From Lichenicoccus sp964242335 (lineage in GTDB: Bacteria; Pseudomonadota; Alphaproteobacteria; Acetobacterales; Acetobacteraceae): DNA of 64,000 nucleotides. Numbering within the stretch: position 1 is the stretch's first letter; the number at the start of each line of letters is the position of its first letter. This document shows positions 55,742 to 64,000 of the stretch, piece by piece. A program made the position numbers and the translations under genes. The notes beneath the pieces were generated by a model. It saw only the letters and a list, made by a program, of their open reading frames with translations, had not been told where the DNA came from and searched no databases. The stretch spans positions 124,001 to 188,000 of the forward strand of contig CAXTAY010000002.1 in the NCBI GenBank assembly GCA_964242335.1. The letters run 5' to 3'.

Positions 55742-56889
55742 CCCCGATCGCCTTCCTCGACCTCAAGGCGCAGCAGGCGCGGATCGCGCCGAGCCTGCGC
55801 GCCCGGCTGCAGGCGGTGCTGGACCACTGCCAGTTCGTGCTCGGGCCCGAGGTGGGCGAGCTGGAGCAGCGGCTGGCCACCTATTGCGGGGCTGCGGCGT
55901 GCGTCGCGGTCAGCTCCGGCACCGACGCGCTGCAGATCGCGATGATGGCCGAAGGGATCGGGCCGGGCGATGCGGTGTTCCTGCCCGCCTTCACCTACAC
56001 CGCGACCGCCGAGGTGCCGCTGCTGCTGGGTGCGGTCCCGGTGTTCGTCGATGTCGACCCGTGCAGCTTCCAGATCGACGTCGCCTCGCTCAGCGCGCGC
56101 ATCGAGGCGGTGCGTCGCGGCGATGGCTTCGGGCAGGGTCGGCTGGGGCAGGGCAGGCTGCGGCCGCGGGCGATCATCGGCGTCGACCTGTTCGGCCAGC
56201 CGGCACCCTGGCCGGAGCTGCGCGCGCTGGCGGCGCGCGAGGGGCTGTTCCTGCTCGACGACTGCGCGCAGAGCTTCGGCGCCAGCCTGTCGGGCCGCAA
56301 GCTCGGCCGCGAGGCGGAGGCGACCGCGGTCAGCTTCTTCCCCTCCAAGCCGCTCGGCGGCTACGGCGACGGCGGTGCGCTGCTGACCGACGATCCCGAA
56401 CGCGCGCGCCTCTACCGCTCGCTGCGCAGCCACGGCGAGGGCGAGAGCCGCTACGAGGTGCTGCGCACCGGCATGAACGGCCGGCTCGACACGCTGCAGG
56501 CGGCGGTGCTGCTGGCCAAGCTCGAGAGCTTCGACGCCGAGCTCGAGCGCCGCGAGCAGGTGGCCCGCTTCTACGACCGCGGCCTGGCCGGCCGGGCGCA
56601 GCTGCCGGCGCGGGTGCCGCACAGCCGCAGCGCCTGGGCGGTCTACGCGGTGCTGCTGGACGATACCGCGCGGCGCGACGCGGCACGGGCGGCGCTGGGC
56701 GAGGCGGGGGTGCCGACCGCGATCTACTATCCGCGCCCGCTGCATCGACAGCCGGCCTACCGCGACCAGCATGACGGCACCGCGCTGCCGGTGTCGGAGG
56801 AGCTGGCCGACCGCATCCTGGCATTGCCGATTCATGCCGACCTCACCGACGCCGACCTCGCCCAAGTGGTCGCCGCCTTTCCGGCCTGA
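55738..56889 (+). CDS. DegT/DnrJ/EryC1/StrS-family PLP aminotransferase
   Basis: A 383-residue sugar aminotransferase. It shows FLDLKAQQARI at the N-terminus, FVLGPEVGELEQ, SSGTDALQIAMMA, FLPAFTYTATAEV, LLDDCAQSFGA and the PLP-lysine region FFPSKPLGGYGDGGALLT. The end is ILALPIHADLTDADL. Such enzymes aminate keto-sugar nucleotides. The ATGA overlap with the CapD-like gene couples the two. A short direct repeat (GGCAGGG, about 56134-56155) encodes a GQGRLGQGRL insertion. Confidence 0.93.
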   Translation: MTPIAFLDLKAQQARIAPSLRARLQAVLDHCQFVLGPEVGELEQRLATYCGAAACVAVSSGTDALQIAMMAEGIGPGDAVFLPAFTYTATAEVPLLLGAVPVFVDVDPCSFQIDVASLSARIEAVRRGDGFGQGRLGQGRLRPRAIIGVDLFGQPAPWPELRALAAREGLFLLDDCAQSFGASLSGRKLGREAEATAVSFFPSKPLGGYGDGGALLTDDPERARLYRSLRSHGEGESRYEVLRTGMNGRLDTLQAAVLLAKLESFDAELERREQVARFYDRGLAGRAQLPARVPHSRSAWAVYAVLLDDTARRDAARAALGEAGVPTAIYYPRPLHRQPAYRDQHDGTALPVSEELADRILALPIHADLTDADLAQVVAAFPA

Positions 56890-56956
56890 TCTTGTGCCTG
56901 CGGGCGGTTCTCGCCTACTTGTCTGAGTAATCGGGACGAGGGGTCGAGGAAGACAG

Positions 56957-58774
56957 ATGCCGGACAGCCATGATCGGGACGGCCAGCCGGGTGCCGCACG
57001 CCTGCGGTCCAGCGCCTGGTTCGACAACCCTGCCAATCCGGACATGACGGCACTCTATCTCGAGAAATACCTCAATTACGGCCTGTCGCAGGGCGAGCTG
57101 CAGTCCGGCCGGCCGCTGATCGGCATCGCCCAGACCGGCTCCGACCTGTCGCCCTGCAACCGCCACCACCTGGTGCTCGCCGCGCGGCTGCGCGAGGGCA
57201 TACGCGACGCCGGCGGCATCGCCATCGAGTTCCCGGTGCACCCGATCCAGGAGACCGGCAAGCGCCCCACCGCCGGGCTCGACCGCAACCTCGCCTATCT
57301 CGGCCTGGTCGAGGTGCTGTACGGCTATCCGCTGGACGGCGTCGTGCTCACCATCGGCTGCGACAAGACCACGCCGGCGTGCCTGATGGCCGCGGCCACG
57401 GTGAACATCCCGGCGATCGCGCTCTCGGTCGGGCCGATGCTCAGCGGCTGGTTCCGCGGCGAGCGCACCGGGTCGGGCACCATCATCTGGAAGGCGCGCG
57501 AGATGATGGCGGCCGGCGAGATCGACTATGACGGCTTCCTCAGGCTGATCTCCTCGTCCGCCCCGTCCACCGGCTACTGCAACACCATGGGCACGGCGAC
57601 GACGATGAACTCGCTGGCCGAGGCGCTGGGCATGCAGCTGCCCGGCTCGGCGGCGATCCCGGCGGTGTATCGCGACCGGCAGGAGATCGCCTACGAGACC
57701 GGGCGCCGCATCGTGGGCATGGTGCGCGAGGACCTCAAGCCGTCCGACATCATGACCCGGGAGGCCTTCGTCAACGCGATCCGGGTGAACTCGGCACTCG
57801 GCGGCTCCACCAACGCGCCGATCCACCTGAACGCGCTGGCGCGCCATCTCGGCATCGAGCTGCGCATCGAGGAGTGGCAGACGCTGGGACGCGACATCCC
57901 GCTGCTGGTCAACCTGCAGCCGGCCGGGGAGTATCTGGGCGAGGATTTCTACCGTGCCGGTGGCGTGCCGGCGGTGGTCGGCGAGCTGATCCGCCACGGG
58001 CTGATCCACGAGCAGGCGATGACCGTGAACGGCCGCAGCATCGGCGACAACTGCCGCACCGTCACGATCGAGGACGAGCGGGTGATCCGGCCGTACGACC
58101 GTCCGCTGCGCGAGAAGGCCGGCTTTCTGGTGCTGACCGGCAACCTGTTCCACTCGGCGATCATGAAGACCAGCGTGATCTCCGACGAGTTCCGCGCCCG
58201 CTACCTCGACGATCCCGACGATCCGGAGGCGTTCGAGGGCAGGGCGGTGGTGTTCGACGGACCCGAGGACTATCACGCGCGCATCGACGAGCCGTCGCTG
58301 GAGGTCTCCGCCACCGACATCCTGGTGATGCGCGGCACCGGGCCGGTCGGCTATCCGGGTGCCGCCGAGGTCGTCAACATGCGGCCGCCCTCCTACCTGA
58401 TCACCCAGGGCGTGCATGCCCTGCCGTGCATCGGCGACGGCCGGCAGTCGGGCACGTCGGGCTCCGCCTCGATCCTCAACGCCTCACCCGAAGCCGCGGC
58501 CGGCGGCAACCTCGCGCTGCTGCGCACCGGCGACCGGCTGCGCGTCGACATGCGGCAGGGCCGCGTCGACATGCTGCTGCCCGACGCGGAGATCGAGCAG
58601 CGGCGGGCGGCGCTGCAGGCGGCGGGCGGCTATCGCTATCCGGCGCATCAGACGCCGTGGCAGGAGATGCAGCGCGGCACGGTCGGCCAGCTCGAGACCG
58701 GGGCGGTGCTGGAGCCGGCGGTCGCCTACCAGCGCATCGCCCAGACCAAGGGGCTGCCCCGCGACAACCACTGA
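56957..58774 (+). CDS. IlvD/Edd-family dehydratase, D-xylonate/L-arabonate type
   Basis: A 605-residue iron-sulfur dehydratase. It starts RLRSSAWFDNPANPDMTALY, characteristic of the sugar-acid branch (L-arabonate, D-xylonate, D-galactonate and similar) rather than biosynthetic IlvD. Cluster ligands are in DLSPCNRHH and IGCDKTTPACLMAA. Other landmarks are GSGTIIWKAREMMAAGEI, STGYCNTMGTATTMN, ALGGSTNAPIHLNA and MRGTGPVGYPGAAEVVN. The reaction is sugar acid to 2-keto-3-deoxy acid. The xylose genes nearby favour xylonate. No sugar dehydrogenase or keto-deoxy-acid enzyme is in the window. The lactonase-like gene at 21 kb is a possible partner. Confidence 0.92.
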   Translation: MPDSHDRDGQPGAARLRSSAWFDNPANPDMTALYLEKYLNYGLSQGELQSGRPLIGIAQTGSDLSPCNRHHLVLAARLREGIRDAGGIAIEFPVHPIQETGKRPTAGLDRNLAYLGLVEVLYGYPLDGVVLTIGCDKTTPACLMAAATVNIPAIALSVGPMLSGWFRGERTGSGTIIWKAREMMAAGEIDYDGFLRLISSSAPSTGYCNTMGTATTMNSLAEALGMQLPGSAAIPAVYRDRQEIAYETGRRIVGMVREDLKPSDIMTREAFVNAIRVNSALGGSTNAPIHLNALARHLGIELRIEEWQTLGRDIPLLVNLQPAGEYLGEDFYRAGGVPAVVGELIRHGLIHEQAMTVNGRSIGDNCRTVTIEDERVIRPYDRPLREKAGFLVLTGNLFHSAIMKTSVISDEFRARYLDDPDDPEAFEGRAVVFDGPEDYHARIDEPSLEVSATDILVMRGTGPVGYPGAAEVVNMRPPSYLITQGVHALPCIGDGRQSGTSGSASILNASPEAAAGGNLALLRTGDRLRVDMRQGRVDMLLPDAEIEQRRAALQAAGGYRYPAHQTPWQEMQRGTVGQLETGAVLEPAVAYQRIAQTKGLPRDNH

Positions 58775-58945
58775 GGCGTGCAGGCGCAGCGACCGGAGCG
58801 CCGGCCGCATCCCGCCGCGTTGTCCCGACGGCCACATCGCCAGGCTAATACAGAGCGTTACGCCCGGCTCCGGTCACGTCTCTGGCGAGGGGATCGGGAC
58901 CGACGTAGCGTTCACGCCGATACTGCAGACCTGCGGAGGACACCG

Positions 58946-60430
58946 GTGGCGAACGTACTCGGTCGAGCGCGTGTCGGCTGCATCTCGGCACTCCTGCTGA
59001 CCGCGGCCGCGCTGTCGCCGCTCTCCGCGCACGGCCAGCAGCCGCCCGTCGGCACATCGGCGGGCCAGGCTCCGGGTGGCGGCCAGCCGGCCAATTCCGG
59101 CTTCGCCAGCGGTCCGAGCGAGCAGGTGGCGCAGCCCGGGGTCGGACCGCTGTTCGGCTCGCCGTTCGGGGCGGATCACCTGTTCGGCGACTGGGGCGGC
59201 GTGCAGCCTTACCTGCAGGGTCACGGCGTCAACCTCAACATCGACTACCTGACCGAGAACGGCGACGATTTCACCGGCGGCCGGCGGCAGAGCTTCGGCA
59301 CCACCGGCCAGATCGGCCTCGAGCTCGACCTCGATTTCGGCAAGCTGCTCGGCTGGCAGGGCCTCGCCTTCCATTCGATCACCGTCAACCGCGAGGGCCG
59401 CAACCTGTCGGCCGACGCGATCGGCGACGACCTCGGGACCTTCCAGGAGATCTACGGCGGCGGCGGCAACGTGATTGCCCACCTGGTCTATTCCTACCTC
59501 GAGCAGTCGCTGCTGCATAACCGGCTAGACCTGGTCGGCGGCTGGCTCCCGGTCGGCACCTTCTTCGCCTCGTCGCCGCTGTACTGCGACTTCGTCAACG
59601 TGCTGTTCTGCGGCAACCCGCATCCGCTGCCGAACTACCCCGGCGAGGCGGACTGGCCGCAGGCGAGCTTCGGTGCCCAGGCACGCTACCTGGTCACGCC
59701 GGACCTCTACGCCATGGTCGGGCTGTTCCAGACCGATCCGGATTTCGGCACCGGCGGCGGCGGCATCTCCGGCTTCGCCTGGGCGGACGCGCAGAAATCC
59801 GGCGTGTCGATCCCGGTGGAGCTGGGCTGGGTTCCGCGCTTCGGCCCGAACCACCTGATCGGCCACTACAAGTTCGGCTACGATCGCGATACGCATCGCT
59901 ACCCGGACGTGCTCGACAACCGCCAGGGCGCGCCGCAGCTGATCGGCGGCGGCGCCTTCGCCAGCCGCGACCGCGACGATTTCTACCTGCTGTTCGACCA
60001 GATGCTGCTGCGCCAGGGCGCGGGCGAGATGGACGGCATCGTGCTGTTCGGCGGCTGGGTGCACGCGACCGACAGCGTGAGCCCGCTCACCCAGCACGCC
60101 TTCGTCGCCGCCACCAGCACCGGCTCGGCCTGGGGCCGGCCCAAGGACACGCTCGGCGCCTCGTTGCAGTGGATCGAGATGAGCGGCAAGTTCACCCGCG
60201 CGCAGGAGCTCTCCGCTTCGCTGGGGCAGGGCGCGCCGTTCGACGTGGGCGGATTCGGCACCGCCTACGGTCCGCAGAACACCGAGCAGACGGTCGAGCT
60301 GACCTATATCGCGCACGTCTTCCGCGGCGTCACCTTGCAGCCCGACTTCCAGTACATCATCCGCCCCGGCGCCACGACCAACACACCGGATGCGGCGGTG
60401 CTTGGCTTTCGCACCAACATCAACTTCTGA
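58946..60430 (+). CDS. OprB-family carbohydrate-selective porin
   Basis: A 494-residue outer-membrane beta-barrel porin. The start is GTG at 58946, six bases after GGAGGA. It gives a signal peptide (VGCISALLLTAAALSPLSAHG), then a Gly/Pro-rich spacer and the OprB start GDWGGVQPYLQGHGVNLNIDY. Later family parts are LDLDFGKLLGWQGLAFHSIT, YLEQSLLHNRLDLVGGWLPVG and QTVELTYIAHVFRGVTLQPDFQYI, ending in FRTNINF with terminal Phe as expected of barrel proteins. It stands between the sugar-acid dehydratase and a sugar porter, pointing to uptake of sugars or sugar acids. Confidence 0.93.
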   Translation: MANVLGRARVGCISALLLTAAALSPLSAHGQQPPVGTSAGQAPGGGQPANSGFASGPSEQVAQPGVGPLFGSPFGADHLFGDWGGVQPYLQGHGVNLNIDYLTENGDDFTGGRRQSFGTTGQIGLELDLDFGKLLGWQGLAFHSITVNREGRNLSADAIGDDLGTFQEIYGGGGNVIAHLVYSYLEQSLLHNRLDLVGGWLPVGTFFASSPLYCDFVNVLFCGNPHPLPNYPGEADWPQASFGAQARYLVTPDLYAMVGLFQTDPDFGTGGGGISGFAWADAQKSGVSIPVELGWVPRFGPNHLIGHYKFGYDRDTHRYPDVLDNRQGAPQLIGGGAFASRDRDDFYLLFDQMLLRQGAGEMDGIVLFGGWVHATDSVSPLTQHAFVAATSTGSAWGRPKDTLGASLQWIEMSGKFTRAQELSASLGQGAPFDVGGFGTAYGPQNTEQTVELTYIAHVFRGVTLQPDFQYIIRPGATTNTPDAAVLGFRTNINF

Positions 60431-60618
60431 CCGCGGCCAAGGTCCGGCTCCGGCCGCGGACGTCGAAACTTTCCGACCCGCGCCACGTCATGATCGAAGC
60501 GTTGCAGGAGCGATCCGGGCCCCTGCATCCGCCGGGTGCTTCGCACGACGATCCCGACACGCACGGGATGCCGAGCCCGACGCTGGCGAGACGTCCGGAC
60601 AGCCATCGGGAGCTTCGG

Positions 60619-62007
60619 ATGGACACCACCGTCTTCACGGACCGACCCGCATCCGGCAACAAGACCCTGCTGACCGGCGGTGTCGCCGCCCTCGCCGGGT
60701 TGATGTTCGGCCTCGATATCGGTGTGATCTCCGGCGCCCTCTCCTTCATCGGCCGCGAGTTCCACGTCGACGACGCGACCCAGGAGTGGATCGTCAGCAG
60801 CATGATGCTCGGCGCCGCCTTCGGCGCGATCTGCGCCGGCTACCTCTCGGCCGGCTTCGGGCGCAAGCGTTCGCTGATCCTCAGCGCCGCACTGTTCGTG
60901 GCCAGCTCGCTGCTCTGCGCGCTCGCCTGGTCGGTCGTCTCGCTGCTCGCCGGCCGTATCGTGCTCGGCATCGCCATCGGTGTCGCGACCTTCACCGCGC
61001 CGCTGTACATCTCCGAGGTCGCGGACGAGCGGCGCCGCGGCTCGATGATCTCGACGTACCAGCTGATGATCACCGTCGGCATCGTGATCGCCTTCGTCTC
61101 AGACGCGCTTCTGGCGTACAGCGGCGCCTGGCGCTGGATGCTGGGGCTGGTGGCGGTGCCCGGGGTGCTGTTCCTGGGTGCGATGTTCGTGCTGCCGGAG
61201 AGCCCGCGCTGGCTGAAGATGCGCGGCCGCGATGACGAGGCGCTGCGCGTGCTCACCGAGCTGCGCCACGATCCCGACGAGGCGCGGCGCGAGGCGTCCG
61301 AGATCGAGGCGCAGCTGCAGCAGAAGCAGCATGGCTGGTCGCTGTTCGCCGGCAACGCCAATTTCCGCCGTTCCGTCGGTCTGGGCGTGCTGCTGCAGGT
61401 GATGCAGCAATTCACCGGCATGAACGTCGTGATGTACTACGCGCCGCGCATCTTCAAGCTGGCCGGGTTCGGCAACGACGCGCAGATGTGGGGCACCGCG
61501 ATCGTCGGCGTGGTCAACGTGCTCGCGACCTTCATCGCCATCGGCCTGGTCGATCGCTGGGGACGCCGTCCGATGCTGGTCGCGGGCTTCGTGGTGATGA
61601 CGCTGGGCATGGGCGTGCTCGGCACCCTGATCTATGCCGGCATCGACAGCGAGACGCAGCGGCTGCTGGCGATCGCGGTGCTGCTCTGCTTCATCACCGG
61701 CTTCGCCTTCTCGGCCGGCCCGCTGATCTGGGTGCTCTGCTCCGAGGTGCAGCCGCTGATGGGTCGCGACTTCGGCATCGCCTGCTCGACCTTCACCAAC
61801 TGGGCGGCGAACTTCGCCGTCGGCCTGACCTTCCTGACCATGCTGAACGCGTTCGGCAACGCGCAGACCTTCTGGATCTACGGGGCGCTGAACGCGCTGT
61901 TCATCGCGGTGACGCTGGTGCTGGTACCGGAGACCAAGGGCATCTCGCTGGAGGCGATCGAGCGCAGGCTGATGAGCGGCCGGCGCCTGCGCGAGATCGG
62001 CCGCTAG
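60619..62007 (+). CDS. MFS sugar porter (GalP/AraE/XylE-like)
   Basis: A 462-residue 12-helix sugar:H+ symporter. It shows GLMFGLDIGVISGALSFI in helix 1, SAGFGRKRSLILSA, GRIVLGIAIGVATFTAPLYISE, PESPRWLKMRGR, LQVMQQFTGMNVVMYYAPRI, DRWGRRPMLVAG and the C-terminal VPETKGISLEAIE. It is closer to GalP than is the porter at 13.6 kb. The ATG at 60619 gives the usual short N-terminus. An in-frame ATG at 60490 would add 43 hydrophilic residues. It is 188 bases after the porin. Confidence 0.93.
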   Translation: MDTTVFTDRPASGNKTLLTGGVAALAGLMFGLDIGVISGALSFIGREFHVDDATQEWIVSSMMLGAAFGAICAGYLSAGFGRKRSLILSAALFVASSLLCALAWSVVSLLAGRIVLGIAIGVATFTAPLYISEVADERRRGSMISTYQLMITVGIVIAFVSDALLAYSGAWRWMLGLVAVPGVLFLGAMFVLPESPRWLKMRGRDDEALRVLTELRHDPDEARREASEIEAQLQQKQHGWSLFAGNANFRRSVGLGVLLQVMQQFTGMNVVMYYAPRIFKLAGFGNDAQMWGTAIVGVVNVLATFIAIGLVDRWGRRPMLVAGFVVMTLGMGVLGTLIYAGIDSETQRLLAIAVLLCFITGFAFSAGPLIWVLCSEVQPLMGRDFGIACSTFTNWAANFAVGLTFLTMLNAFGNAQTFWIYGALNALFIAVTLVLVPETKGISLEAIERRLMSGRRLREIGR

Positions 62008-62011
62008 AGCA

Positions 62012-62110
62012 GGGGCGGCGGCCTTCGACCCGATAAGGGCGAGCCTTCGAAAGCCATCTGAGGAGTCGGGGCCTGCGGCGCCATTGGGTCGAGGGCGCAG
62101 CCCTCGTCTT
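62012..62110. repeat. Second, diverged copy of the palindromic intergenic element
   Basis: Starting a few bases after the sugar-porter stop, this ~100-bp sequence follows the order of the element at 34458-34579. CTTCGACCCGAT leads to a GCGAGCCTT segment, a GGGGCCTGCGGCGCC core and TTGGGTCGAGGGCGCAGCCC. The 12-bp terminal inverted repeat of the first copy is not kept. It has no coding potential. Confidence 0.65.
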
Positions 62111-62215
62111 CCTCTCTCGGCGGCCCGCGAGATCAGGCGCCGCCGCGATACGGCCGCTTGACCACTGGCAAGGCCTTCCCGACCCTGCGCACCCGCAGAC
62201 CGCCAGGAGATCCGT

Positions 62216-64000
62216 GTGCCGCGTTCCATGTTGCTTGCTGTCGTCGCGCTGGTCGCGACCGGTGCCGCCTCCGCACTCGCCGATCCGCCGCAGCCGATGC
62301 CGGCGCCGATGCCGCCCGCGATCCCGCTGCCGCGCGACGTGCCCTACCCGGGCACGATGACGGTGGCGGTCGATGCGACCGACCTCGTGCATCACATCAT
62401 GAGCGTCCACGAGACGGTGCCGGCGGCGGGCGGCCACGACCTCATCGTGCATTATCCGCAATGGATACCGGGCAACCACGGCCCGACCGGCGCGATCGAG
62501 CTGCTCGGCGGCCTCGCGGCACATGCCGGCGGACAGCTGCTCGACTGGCGCCGCGACGCGGTCGATGCCTACGCGTTCCACGTGCCGGTGCCGTCGGGTG
62601 CGGGCAGTGTCGATCTCGACTTCCAGTTCCTCTCGCCGGTCTCCGAAGCGCAGGGTCGCGTCGTGATGACCGAGGCCATGCTGGACCTGCAATGGAACGA
62701 CGTGCTGCTCTACCCTGCAGGCTTCTTTGCGCGCGACATCCCGGTCGCGGCGTCGCTGCGCCTGCCCGAAGGCTGGCCCTACGCGACGGCGCTGCAGGCG
62801 ACCGATGCCGGCGCTGACGCGGCGCGGGGCATGCTGCGGTTCCGCACGGTGCCGCTCAACGTGCTGATGGACAGCCCGCTCTATGCCGGCCGCAACTTCA
62901 GGCGCGTCGACCTCGATCCCGGGGCCAAGGTTCCGGTGCATCTGGACATCGTCGCCGACAAGCCCTCCGAGCTCGACATCACCGCATCGCAGCTCGCGGC
63001 GCACCGCTCCCTGGTGCAGCAGGCCTACCGGCTCTACGGCTCGCACCATTACGACCATTACGACTTCCTGCTCGCCCTCAGCGACGAGCTGACCGACGAG
63101 GGGCTGGAGCATCATCGCTCGAGCGAGAACGCCACGGGAGGCGACTACTTCACCAAGTGGGACAAGACGGTCGAGGGGCGCGACCTGCTGGCGCACGAGT
63201 ACACCCACTCCTGGAACGGCAAGTACCGTCGCCCCGCCGACCTGTGGTCGCCCGACTTCAATACCGTCCCCGAGCGGGACAGCCTGCTCTGGGTGTACGA
63301 GGGCATGACCGAGTACTGGGGGCAGGTGCTCGCCGCCCGCTCGGGGCTGTGGAGCCGCGATCAGGCGCTCGACATGATCGCCCTCGACAGCGCGTTCATG
63401 CAGACCGAGACGGGACGGGCGTGGCGCCCGCTCTCCGACACCACGGCGAGCCCGATCTTCGTCCGCCGTCGCAGCCTGCCCTGGTCGGACTGGCAGCGCG
63501 GCGAGGACTACTATCTCGAGGGGGCGCTGGTCTGGCTCGACGCCGACACGCTGATCCGCGCGCGCAGCCACGGCACCCGCTCGCTCGACGACGTCGCGCG
63601 CGGCCTGTTCGGCACCAACGACGGCAGCTTCATCGTCTCCACCTACGATTTCGACGACGTCGTGCGCGCGCTGAACCGCGTGCTCGCCTATGACTGGGCC
63701 GGGTTCCTGCACGCCCGGCTCGATCGTCGCGGCGGTGCGGCACCGCTCGACGGCCTGGCCCGCGGCGGCTACCGGCTGGTGATGACCGAGAAGAAGTCGC
63801 CGCTGTTCGAATCCTTCGAGCGTGCCGAGAAGCTGCGCGATTTCAGCCTCTCGATCGGCCTGTCGCTGAAGGACGCCAAGGTCAGCGAGGTGGCGTGGGA
63901 CAGCCCCGCCTTCAGGGCCGGGGTCATCCAGGGCGACGTCATCTCGGGCATCGACGGCAACAGCTTCGGCGACGCGGACGACCTGGCCGACGCCATCACC
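62216..64000 (+). CDS. M61-family glycyl aminopeptidase-like protein with PDZ domain (3' end outside window)
   Basis: 595 codons are present and the frame is open to the last base. GTG at 62216 (or ATG at 62228) follows AGGAGA and gives a signal peptide (MLLAVVALVATGAASALA). The N-terminal domain (VHYPQWIPGNHGPTGAIELL) is typical of M61. The zinc site is LLAHEYTHSWNGKYRRP (HExxH) with the third ligand in YEGMTEYWG. A PDZ domain begins near residue 565 (SPAFRAGVIQGDVISGIDG) and is cut by the window end. It is an exported peptidase of the Gly/Ala aminopeptidase type. Confidence 0.93.
   Translation, partial: MPRSMLLAVVALVATGAASALADPPQPMPAPMPPAIPLPRDVPYPGTMTVAVDATDLVHHIMSVHETVPAAGGHDLIVHYPQWIPGNHGPTGAIELLGGLAAHAGGQLLDWRRDAVDAYAFHVPVPSGAGSVDLDFQFLSPVSEAQGRVVMTEAMLDLQWNDVLLYPAGFFARDIPVAASLRLPEGWPYATALQATDAGADAARGMLRFRTVPLNVLMDSPLYAGRNFRRVDLDPGAKVPVHLDIVADKPSELDITASQLAAHRSLVQQAYRLYGSHHYDHYDFLLALSDELTDEGLEHHRSSENATGGDYFTKWDKTVEGRDLLAHEYTHSWNGKYRRPADLWSPDFNTVPERDSLLWVYEGMTEYWGQVLAARSGLWSRDQALDMIALDSAFMQTETGRAWRPLSDTTASPIFVRRRSLPWSDWQRGEDYYLEGALVWLDADTLIRARSHGTRSLDDVARGLFGTNDGSFIVSTYDFDDVVRALNRVLAYDWAGFLHARLDRRGGAAPLDGLARGGYRLVMTEKKSPLFESFERAEKLRDFSLSIGLSLKDAKVSEVAWDSPAFRAGVIQGDVISGIDGNSFGDADDLADAIT

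Noticed and set aside
60490..60618. N-terminal extension of the second sugar porter from ATG 60490
   Set aside because: No ribosome site, and 43 hydrophilic residues not expected in this family. ATG 60619 fits better.

Overview
The window is about 64 kb of high-GC DNA with proteobacterial gene content. An OprB-type sugar porin, a phosphoketolase, a Suv3-like helicase next to an Hsp15-like S4 protein and a 7Fe ferredoxin, MarR-like small regulators, and frequent GTG/TTG starts together suggest an alphaproteobacterium, most likely of the Acetobacteraceae. That placement is inferred from gene content. No rRNA, tRNA or CRISPR array was seen.

Layout. 0-9 kb: the 3' part of acetate kinase, a 1962-residue surface or secreted repeat protein on the minus strand, and gene-poor flanks. 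8.4-13.2 kb: a minus-strand run of phosphoketolase, a histidine phosphatase, a slipin and two small orphan proteins. 13.5-16.2 kb: a sugar porter overlapping glucokinase. 16.2-20.7 kb: one 1488-residue CheB-CheR-PAS-kinase-REC-REC-LuxR fusion. 20.9-25.8 kb: a lactonase-like amidohydrolase translationally coupled to a CNT transporter, decayed DNA (a frameshifted YciI-like gene and an IS5-family remnant), a GST and an SDR. 25.9-33.9 kb: a D-xylose locus, with lacI-type regulator-xylB-xylA leftward and xylFGH rightward. 34-42 kb: a tightly packed minus-strand run of tesA, thpR, a small exported protein, a uracil-DNA-glycosylase-like gene and a complete peptide-type ABC importer. 42-46 kb: ybbA/ybbP-like exporter genes divergent from tesA, then a Bax-inhibitor-1 protein. 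46-52.6 kb: ferredoxin, S4 protein, helicase, M17 aminopeptidase, MarR-like regulator and a small exported protein. 52.7-57 kb: polysaccharide genes (WecA/MraY-like transferase, CapD/FlaA1-like epimerase/dehydratase, DegT aminotransferase). 57-62 kb: a sugar-acid dehydratase, an OprB porin and a second sugar porter. The window ends inside an M61 peptidase.

Functional theme. Much of the window fits pentose and hexose use. XylFGH imports xylose, and XylA and XylB make xylulose 5-phosphate. Phosphoketolase cleaves it to acetyl phosphate and glyceraldehyde 3-phosphate, and acetate kinase recovers ATP with acetate. A xylonate/arabonate-type dehydratase suggests an additional oxidative route, but its partner enzymes are not here. 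Glucokinase with its porter, and the porin-porter pair, add hexose uptake.

The least ordinary items are the chemotaxis-kinase-transcription-factor fusion, the 16-repeat giant protein, a YciI-like gene with two compensating frameshifts, a palindromic intergenic element present in two diverged copies, and inverted repeats in the control regions of the sugar genes.
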